A DNA stretch of 64,000 bases, from the NCBI GenBank assembly GCA_045804265.1, contig JBJMNK010000116.1, positions 1 through 64,000 on the forward strand. The letters run 5' to 3'. Of the stretch, positions 58,182 through 64,000 are shown in pieces; the first letter of the stretch is position 1; every line of letters begins with the position of its first letter. Under the pieces are notes generated by a model. That model saw only the letters and a program-made list of their open reading frames with translations, had not been told where the DNA came from and did no database searches. A program made the translations under genes and the position numbers. Source of the stretch: JABFXC01 sp045804265. Its GTDB lineage: Bacteria; Gemmatimonadota; Gemmatimonadetes; Gemmatimonadales; Gemmatimonadaceae.

Positions 58182-59525
58182 TTAGGCGCCGATGCCCGCC
58201 GCCAGCAGCGTGAATGCCAGTCCCGCCACGCCGATGATCGTCTCCGCGACTGTCCACGTCGCCAGCGTCTGCGGGACGGTCATGTCGAAGTATTCCTTGA
58301 TCAGCCAGAACCCCGAATCGTTGACGTGTGACAGCACGAGCGATCCGGCGCCGGTCGCGATCACGAGGAGCTCAGCGCTCGTGCCGGGAACCAGAAGGGC
58401 GATCGGGGCGACGATGCCGGCGGCGGTCGTCATCGCGACGGTTGCCGAACCGGTCGCGACGCGGATCAGGGCGGCGATCGACCAGGCGAGCAGCAGGGGC
58501 GACGCGTGCGAGGTCGCGGCGATTCCGGCGATGGCGCTGCCGACACCGCTCGCGATCAGCACCCTGTTGAAGCCGCCGCCGGCGCCGATGACGAGGATGA
58601 TCGCCGCGGTCGGGGCGAGGCAGTCGTTGGTGAACTTGAGGATGTCGTGGCGGGTGAATCCCTGCCGCGCGCCTAACGACCAGAAGGAGATCAGCAGCGC
58701 GATCAGCAGCGAGACGACCGGGTTGCCGGCGAAGTCGAGCGCCTGGCGAACGCGGTCGCTGCTGCCTGACGTCATGTCGGCCACGCTCGCCGCCATCATC
58801 AGGATGACGGGCACGAGCACCGTCAGCACCGCGACGGCGAACGACGGCATCGCCGTCGGCGCCGTCCCTTCCAGAATTGCGGCCATCGGGTTGTCGCGCG
58901 CGAGCCGGATGCGCGGCGCTACCCACGACGCGTAAATCGGCCCGGCCAGCGCCGCCGTCGGCAGCCCGATCAGCAGCGACCAGAGGATCGTCTTCCCGAC
59001 GTCGGCGTGATATGCGCCGACCGCGAGCATCGCCGCCGGATGCGGCGGCACCATCCCGTGCACCACCGACAGCCCGGCGACGAGCGGGATCCCGATCTTC
59101 ACCAGCGAGAGCCCGGTGCGCCGCGCGATCGTGAACACGAGCGGGATGAGCAGGACGAACCCGACCTGGAAGAAGACCGGGATCCCGACGATGAAGGCGA
59201 CGAACATGATCGCCCAGTGGACGCGCCGCTCGCCGAACCGACCGATCAGCGTCGTCGCGATTCGCGTCGCGCCCCCCGACTCGGCCATCATCTTCCCGAG
59301 CATCGTCCCCAGCCCGACGACGACGGCGATGAAACCGAGTGCGGTTCCGACGCCCTCCTGGAAGGCGCCGACGACGCCGCCTAACGGCATCCCGGCCGCC
59401 CCGCCGAGCGCGAGCGAGACGACCACCAGAGCGACGAACGGGTGCAGCCGGAAGCGCGCGATGAGGATGATCAGCGCGACGACCGCGCCGCCGGCGAGGA
59501 GGAGGAGCCGGGCGTCGTGCGTCAC
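58182..59525 (-). CDS. gntP: GntP-family gluconate permease
   Basis: A 447-residue carrier with 12-14 helices. RFRLHPFVALVVVSLALG, EGVGTALGFIAVVVGLGTMLGKMMAESGGA and GIPVFFQVGFVLLIPLVF are classic GntP signatures; VVHGMVPPHPAAMLAVG and SHVNDSGFWLIKEYF complete the family pattern. It imports D-gluconate or a related sugar acid with protons. GTG start overlapping the gluconokinase stop (GTGA). Together with the kinase it forms a complete gluconate-to-6-phosphogluconate module. The last two codons before the stop lie in a CGTTAGGC octamer. Confidence 0.92.
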   Translation of the reverse strand: MTHDARLLLLAGGAVVALIILIARFRLHPFVALVVVSLALGGAAGMPLGGVVGAFQEGVGTALGFIAVVVGLGTMLGKMMAESGGATRIATTLIGRFGERRVHWAIMFVAFIVGIPVFFQVGFVLLIPLVFTIARRTGLSLVKIGIPLVAGLSVVHGMVPPHPAAMLAVGAYHADVGKTILWSLLIGLPTAALAGPIYASWVAPRIRLARDNPMAAILEGTAPTAMPSFAVAVLTVLVPVILMMAASVADMTSGSSDRVRQALDFAGNPVVSLLIALLISFWSLGARQGFTRHDILKFTNDCLAPTAAIILVIGAGGGFNRVLIASGVGSAIAGIAATSHASPLLLAWSIAALIRVATGSATVAMTTAAGIVAPIALLVPGTSAELLVIATGAGSLVLSHVNDSGFWLIKEYFDMTVPQTLATWTVAETIIGVAGLAFTLLAAGIGA

Positions 59526-60112
59526 GCGTCATCCTCCGATGGTGGCTTGCCCACGCCCCGCGGTGCGGTGCGAGCCCCCATGTTCGCCCTGATGCGCGAC
59601 GTCAGCTGCGCGATGATCTCGTCCGGCGCCTGCTCGGCGTCGTAGATCCAGGCGCCCTCGTCGGGCGACGGGATTTCGAGCGTCGCGAGCTGGCTGTCGA
59701 GCAGCACCGCCGGCATGTAATGTCCGTGCCGGTTCTCCAGTCGCTCGGCGATCAGCGGGCGCGGCGCGGTGAGGAGTATGAACTGCACGTCGGGATCGCC
59801 GCCGCGCAGCAGGTCGCGATAGCTGCGCTTGAGCGCCGACGCGGCGATGACGAGTCCCTTGCCGGCGCGCCGGGCGTCGAGCAGCCGCGCGGCGAGCGCG
59901 GCGAGCCAGCCCTGGCGGTCGGCATCGGTGAGCGGGGTCCCCGACCGCATCCGCGCCACGTTCTCCGGCGGATGGTAGTCGTCGCCCTCGGCGAAGTCGC
60001 TGCCTAACGCGCGGGCGAGCCGCGAGCCGATCAGCGACTTTCCCGCGCCGGAGACTCCCATCACGACGTAGCGACCAGTGTCCAGTGCGGCCTCGAGTGC
60101 AGAGGGTGGCAT
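59522..60112 (-). CDS. gntK: Gluconokinase
   Basis: A 196-residue GntK-type kinase. P-loop GVSGAGKS at 19-26, GDDYHPPENVARMRSGTPLTDADRQGWLAAL, ASALKRSYRDLLRGG, and RHGHYMPAVLLDSQLATLE are the family signatures. It phosphorylates gluconate with ATP. It is the first gene of a two-gene operon with the permease. The frame stays open 480 codons upstream across the divergent gene; that is a GC-rich shadow. No clear ribosome binding site for ATG 60112. Confidence 0.92.
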   Translation of the reverse strand: MPPSALEAALDTGRYVVMGVSGAGKSLIGSRLARALGSDFAEGDDYHPPENVARMRSGTPLTDADRQGWLAALAARLLDARRAGKGLVIAASALKRSYRDLLRGGDPDVQFILLTAPRPLIAERLENRHGHYMPAVLLDSQLATLEIPSPDEGAWIYDAEQAPDEIIAQLTSRIRANMGARTAPRGVGKPPSEDDA

Positions 60113-60247
60113 CGAGCGAGTGGAAAGTACAGCCGAAGCTAGCGAAGTGCTCGGGTCCGTTCGACGAGCGCCGGCGCGAGGGCTCGCTGGCCGCTCGCGC
60201 CAGGATGTGGTACGTTCGCGAAGGCGTTGCTCCCCCCCGGAGGGCCC

Positions 60248-62110
60248 ATGCTGCTCCTCGCACTCGCACTCGCCGCCTCGACTACGATCGCCGGCACGAC
60301 CACGCACCCGGTCGCCGACGTCGTGCCTAACGACAACCGCATACCGGCTGGACGTCTCGACGGGGGAGTCCTCACTCTCCGCGTCGTCGCCGAGGACGCA
60401 ACCTTCTACCCGGAGACGAAGCGCGGGCCGGGAATCGCCGTGTATGCGTTCGCCGAGGAAGGAAGCGGACCGACCGTGCCGGGGCCGTTGATTCGCGTGC
60501 CGGCAGGCACCGAGATTCGTGTCTTCCTGCGCAATGCGCTCGCCACGCCGCTCTGCGTCCGTGGGCTGCAGGACCACACGACCTCGATGCTCGACACGGT
60601 CGACATCGCAGCGGGTGCGACGCGCGAGGTGCGCTTCCGCGCGAACTCGGCGGGAACATTCATCTACTGGGCGCGCGCGACGCAGGATGGGACCGGGTTT
60701 GGCTGGAGCCAGGACTCGCAGCTCACCGGCGCTTTCATCGTCGACCCGCCGAACACGAAGCCGCGCGCCGATGAGCGGATCATGGTCATGACGCTCTACG
60801 CCGACACGCTCGACCAGAACGGGCATGAGGTGCGTCGCGAGCCGATCACCATCAACGGCGTCGCCTGGCCGTGGACGGAGCGCCTGACGTACACAGTCGG
60901 CGACACGGTGCGCTGGCGCGTCCTCAACGCCACTATCGCGAACCACCCGATGCACCTGCACGGGTTCTACTTCGACGTCACCAGCAAGGGCGACACGACG
61001 CGCGACACCGTCTACACGCCGGTACAGCGCCGCAAGGCAGTGACCGAGATGCTCACTCCCGGCGCGACGATGTCCGTTGCCTGGATCCCGACGAGGCCGG
61101 GGAACTGGCTCTTCCACTGCCATCTCATCTATCACATCGACGCCAGCCGCAGGCTCGCCGACGCGGTGCCGGTGGGCTACGAGCACAATCACGCCTTCGA
61201 CGGGATGTCGGGGCTGGTGATGGCGATCCAGGTCGCACCGGCGCACGGCGCGGTCGCCACCGCGCCCGACCCAATTGCCCGCCGGCGCATCTACCTCTTC
61301 ATCGACGAAAGGCCTAACGTTTTCGGCGACCGTCCCGGCTACGCTTTCGTGCTCCAGCGCGACAGCATGCCGCCAGCGGTGGATTCGGCGCCATCCCCCA
61401 GCTCGACGCTGGTGCTCCACCGCAACGAGCCGACCGAGATCGTCGTCGTCAACCGGCTGCAAGCCGGTCACGCCAGCATCCACTGGCATGGCATCGAGCT
61501 CGAGAGCTTCTATGACGGCGTCGGTGGCTGGAGCGGAGCAGGGGATCATCTCGCGCCGGTGATCGCCCCGGGTGATTCATTCGTCGTGCGGATGACTCCC
61601 GATCGCGCCGGGACTTTCATCTATCACACGCATGTCGACGAGGGGAAGCAGCTCACGTCCGGGCTCTATGGCCCGCTGATCGTCCTCGCCGAGGGCGCCG
61701 CGGTGGACACCACCGATCGCATCTTCCTCATCGGCGACCCGGGCCCGACCGACACGCCGCGCCTCGTCGTCGCGCCCTTCATCAACGGTTCGACCACACC
61801 ACCGCCGCTCGAGCTGCGCGCCGGCACTACGCATCGCATCCGCTTCGTCAGTATCTCCGGGGCGTTCGTGCGTCGTGTGCGGCTCATCTCCGAGACTGGC
61901 ATCGAGCGCTGGCGCGCCGTAGCCAAGGACGGCGCCGACCTTCCGCTCCGTCAGGCCACCATGCGCAACGCGCAAGTCGACCTCGGCCCCGGCGAGACCG
62001 CCGACTTCGAGGTGCGCCGGGACAAGCCCGAAGTCCTGACAATGGAGATCGTGACCGCGCCGGCGCAGAAGCGGCCGCACCTGATGAAGATCCCGGTGAT
62101 CGTGCGGTGA
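60248..62110 (+). CDS. Multicopper oxidase with permuted copper-ligand order
   Basis: A 620-residue exported protein with several cupredoxin domains. The copper motifs appear in an unusual order: HPMHLHG at 233-239 and HCHLIYH at 290-296 come before HWHG at 412-415 and HTH at 460-462. Classical laccases have HWHG/HTH first and HPxHLHG/HCHxxxH last. The N-terminal domain (about 30-170) is a cupredoxin that lacks ligands (RGLQDHTTSM, FIYWARATQ). All ligands needed for a type 1 and a trinuclear site are present. Probable function: oxidation of phenols or metal ions in the periplasm. ATG with GGAGGG upstream at short spacing; TTG 60227 is possible. Confidence 0.85.
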   Translation: MLLLALALAASTTIAGTTTHPVADVVPNDNRIPAGRLDGGVLTLRVVAEDATFYPETKRGPGIAVYAFAEEGSGPTVPGPLIRVPAGTEIRVFLRNALATPLCVRGLQDHTTSMLDTVDIAAGATREVRFRANSAGTFIYWARATQDGTGFGWSQDSQLTGAFIVDPPNTKPRADERIMVMTLYADTLDQNGHEVRREPITINGVAWPWTERLTYTVGDTVRWRVLNATIANHPMHLHGFYFDVTSKGDTTRDTVYTPVQRRKAVTEMLTPGATMSVAWIPTRPGNWLFHCHLIYHIDASRRLADAVPVGYEHNHAFDGMSGLVMAIQVAPAHGAVATAPDPIARRRIYLFIDERPNVFGDRPGYAFVLQRDSMPPAVDSAPSPSSTLVLHRNEPTEIVVVNRLQAGHASIHWHGIELESFYDGVGGWSGAGDHLAPVIAPGDSFVVRMTPDRAGTFIYHTHVDEGKQLTSGLYGPLIVLAEGAAVDTTDRIFLIGDPGPTDTPRLVVAPFINGSTTPPPLELRAGTTHRIRFVSISGAFVRRVRLISETGIERWRAVAKDGADLPLRQATMRNAQVDLGPGETADFEVRRDKPEVLTMEIVTAPAQKRPHLMKIPVIVR

Positions 62111-62125
62111 TCGCGCGTTAGGCGG

Positions 62126-62845
62126 TCAGTCGGTCACAGCCACCGGCACGAGCGCGTCCGCCGCGTCGTACCCGGGATTGTTGATCCGCGGCGAGATGCG
62201 ATCGGCGTCCAGCTCGGCCATCGGGTACGGATTCGTCTCGAGCAGCCGCTGCACCGCGTCGGCGTCGGTCAGGTCGGGGTCGAGCCAGTCGGCGTAGCGC
62301 TCGGGGGTGAGCAGCCGCGCCATGCGATGGTGGAACTTCCCGAACCAGTCGTCGGCCGCGCCGACGATCACCGTGCAGCTCCACAGCTCTTCGCCCTTGT
62401 CCGCCGAGCACCAGCGATCCCAGAGGCCGGCCATCGCGAACGGAACGCTGTCGGGGTGGCGGATGCGGAACGGGATCCGCGCACCCTTCGCGCCCGTCCA
62501 CTCGATGATCCCGTCGACGATCACCAGGCAGCGCTGCCGCTGCCACGCGCGACGGAACGTCGGCGCGCTGCTCGCGCGCTCCAGGCGTGCGTTGAAGGTG
62601 CTGTAGTCGCGGTCGAAGCGCGCGACTTCCTCGGCGCTGCGCAGGTGTCCCGGCACGAGGTTCCAGTGCATCGGTCGCAGCGTGAGCTGGCCGCTGTCGG
62701 GATCGACGTGGACGACGGGAATGTCCTGCCGCGGCGAAAGATTGAAACGCGGCTGGAACAAGTCATAGCTGTTCGTCCGCTCGGTGAAGCTGAAGCGGTC
62801 GGGGAGGATCTCCCCCGTCTCGGTGATCGTCGCGCGTCCACACAT
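62126..62845 (-). CDS. SRAP/YedK-type abasic-site DNA-protein crosslink protein
   Basis: A 239-residue HMCES/YedK family protein. It starts MCGRATIT, so Cys2 becomes the N-terminal nucleophile after methionine removal and crosslinks to abasic sites in single-stranded DNA. FNLSPRQDIPVV, MHWNLVPGHL, FNARLERA, VDGIIEWTG (Glu) and KFHHRMARLL (His) are the conserved active-site segments. The start is fixed by the need for Cys at position 2; the frame is open nine codons upstream. Convergent with the multicopper oxidase gene (15-bp gap). Confidence 0.93.
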   Translation of the reverse strand: MCGRATITETGEILPDRFSFTERTNSYDLFQPRFNLSPRQDIPVVHVDPDSGQLTLRPMHWNLVPGHLRSAEEVARFDRDYSTFNARLERASSAPTFRRAWQRQRCLVIVDGIIEWTGAKGARIPFRIRHPDSVPFAMAGLWDRWCSADKGEELWSCTVIVGAADDWFGKFHHRMARLLTPERYADWLDPDLTDADAVQRLLETNPYPMAELDADRISPRINNPGYDAADALVPVAVTD

Positions 62846-62974
62846 GGTGCGGATAGTATCGCCGGGTCGCACGCTGCCACAACCGCGTCACCCTCAGCCT
62901 TGCGGGGCGCTCATGGAAGGGGCATGCTCTTCAGCCCAGCGGATTCCCTATCAGCGAAATGCGCGGAGGACATC

Positions 62975-64000
62975 ATGAACATCGAAGCGCTCGAGCGCGA
63001 GTTCCGAGGCGAGATCCTGACGGCTGAATCGCCCGGCTACGAGGAGGCCCGCCACATCTGGAATGCGATGATCGACAAGCGACCGGCCGCGATCGCGCGC
63101 TGCCGCAATGCGGACGACGTCGTCGCTGCGGTCCGCTTCGCGGCGCGGGAGGGAATCTTCCCCGCAGTGCGCGGCGGCGGTCACAATGCCGCCGGACTGG
63201 CGATGGTCGATGATGGACTCGTGATCGACGTCTCGCCGATGAAGCGCATACGCGTTGACACCGACGCGCGGACTGCCGTGGCCGAGACCGGGCTCACCTG
63301 GGGCGAGTTCGACCGCGCGACGCAGGCACACGGGCTGGCGGTCACCGGCGGACTGATCTCGAGCACGGGGATCGCCGGGCTCACGTTAGGCGGCGGCGTC
63401 GGCTGGCTGATGGGGCAATGCGGACTCTCCTGCGACAACACGCTCTCGTACGACGTGGTCACTGCGAACGGCGAGATGATCACCGCCAGCGCCGACGAAC
63501 ATCAGGACCTGTTCTGGGCGCTGAAGGGCGGTGGTGGCAACTTCGGCGTCGTCACTTCGATCACGTATCGCCTCTATCCGGTCACGCAGGTGATCTCGGG
63601 AATGCTGATTCACCCGATCGCGCGGGCGCGCGAGGTGCTCACCTTTTATCGCGATTTCGTCTCCGCCGGCCTCCCCGATGAACTGGTGATCTACGCTTCG
63701 GCCATCACGACGCCGGAAGGGGTGCCGGTGATCGCGCTGATCCCCGCGTACACTGGAAAGGACCTCGCGGAAGGCGAGCGTATCCTCGCGCCGCTGCGCG
63801 CGTTCGGTCCGCCGGTCGTCGACATGGTGCAACGGATGCCCTACCTCGCGATGCAGTCGATGATCGATCCAGCATGTCCTTACGGAAAGATGCGCAGCTA
63901 CTGGAAGTCGCACTTCCTCAGCGCGCTCCCCGACGCGGCGATCGAAACCTTCGTGCAGCACGCCGAGCAATGCACGTCGCCGCGTACGTTCGTGATCATC
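62975..64000 (+). CDS. FAD-linked oxidase, berberine-bridge type (3' end cut by window)
   Basis: The first 342 residues of an FAD-dependent oxidoreductase. FPAVRGGGHNAAG (His70) and GQCGLSCDNTLSYD (Cys153) are the two residues that bind FAD covalently in bicovalent BBE-like enzymes. TGGLISSTGIAGLTLGGGVGWLMG is the FAD pyrophosphate loop, and WALKGGGGNFGVVTSI follows. It likely oxidises sugars or alcohols with O2. The start has GGAGG 6 nt before ATG. The frame is open to the end of the window; the stop is outside. Confidence 0.9.
   Translation, partial: MNIEALEREFRGEILTAESPGYEEARHIWNAMIDKRPAAIARCRNADDVVAAVRFAAREGIFPAVRGGGHNAAGLAMVDDGLVIDVSPMKRIRVDTDARTAVAETGLTWGEFDRATQAHGLAVTGGLISSTGIAGLTLGGGVGWLMGQCGLSCDNTLSYDVVTANGEMITASADEHQDLFWALKGGGGNFGVVTSITYRLYPVTQVISGMLIHPIARAREVLTFYRDFVSAGLPDELVIYASAITTPEGVPVIALIPAYTGKDLAEGERILAPLRAFGPPVVDMVQRMPYLAMQSMIDPACPYGKMRSYWKSHFLSALPDAAIETFVQHAEQCTSPRTFVII

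Noticed and set aside
59522..61549. 675-codon open frame continuing gluconokinase upstream
   Set aside because: Only the last 196 codons are gluconokinase. The rest is antisense to the multicopper oxidase and has no recognisable sequence.
1..64000. Octamer as a polar chromosome signal (Chi/KOPS type)
   Set aside because: Both orientations are about equally common on the plus strand in this window, so no strand skew supports it.

Overview
ORGANISM. The window is GC-rich (roughly two-thirds G+C by eye) and comes from a Gram-negative, protein-exporting heterotroph. It carries many lipoproteins, outer-membrane beta-barrels, two very large DUF5916/CBM9-type outer-membrane proteins, a PEGA-type Ser/Thr kinase, M1 and M61 peptidases and an orphan MacB/FtsX permease pair. 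This mix, with compact strand-switching gene clusters, suggests Gemmatimonadota (Gemmatimonadaceae-like); that is an inference from gene content, not from a marker gene. No rRNA, tRNA, CRISPR array, prophage or transposase gene was seen. LAYOUT. 0-4.3 kb: small beta-barrel OMP; an aguA-aguB pair (agmatine to putrescine); a periplasmic peroxiredoxin whose catalytic position is an in-frame UGA, followed by a bSECIS-like hairpin (predicted selenoprotein); a glycine-zipper lipoprotein. 4.5-13 kb: zinc-ribbon/kinase/PEGA protein with a small partner, DUF1003, a diacylglycerol-kinase-like lipid kinase, DUF1697, a HAD phosphatase, an ABC exporter, GlsB and HPP membrane proteins. 13-18.6 kb: hendecad-repeat OMP coupled to an L,D-transpeptidase, an NGT-repeat secreted protein, an alpha/beta hydrolase and DinB. 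18.7-25.8 kb: GH43-like and GH16 glycosidases, an HhH protein, a zinc-ribbon SDR, two FtsX-type permeases. 26-32 kb: one minus-strand run of FAD monooxygenase, M61 peptidase, TRIC-like channel, lipoprotein, BNR-repeat protein and MoaD-like protein. 32-43 kb: DUF5916 protein, exported proteins, YfcC-type carrier, VIT-type transporter, penicillin acylase. 43-52 kb: lipoprotein behind a promoter-terminator module, then an overlapping plus-strand operon of two M1 peptidases, an APC permease and a GH2 exo-glucosaminidase. 52-64 kb: truncated hemoglobin, cyclophilin, O-methyltransferase, second DUF5916 protein, gluconate permease and kinase, a multicopper oxidase with permuted copper motifs, SRAP protein, and a truncated berberine-bridge-type oxidase. 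FUNCTIONAL THEMES. Scavenging of peptides (M1 x2, M61, acylase, APC and YfcC carriers) and polysaccharides (GH2, GH16, GH43-like, gluconate uptake and phosphorylation) dominates, alongside envelope biology and redox enzymes. Many neighbours overlap by ATGA or GTGA, indicating translational coupling. NON-CODING ARCHITECTURE. Every intergenic gap longer than 300 bp holds an inverted-repeat element, falling into at least four families. Superimposed on genes and gaps is a strongly over-represented octamer, GCCTRACG/CGTYAGGC: about 65 copies of the A/T form counted by eye, nearly equal on both strands, in several reading frames and also between genes. This looks like a genome-wide DNA signal. The recoded UGA peroxiredoxin and the octamer are the two observations most worth following up.
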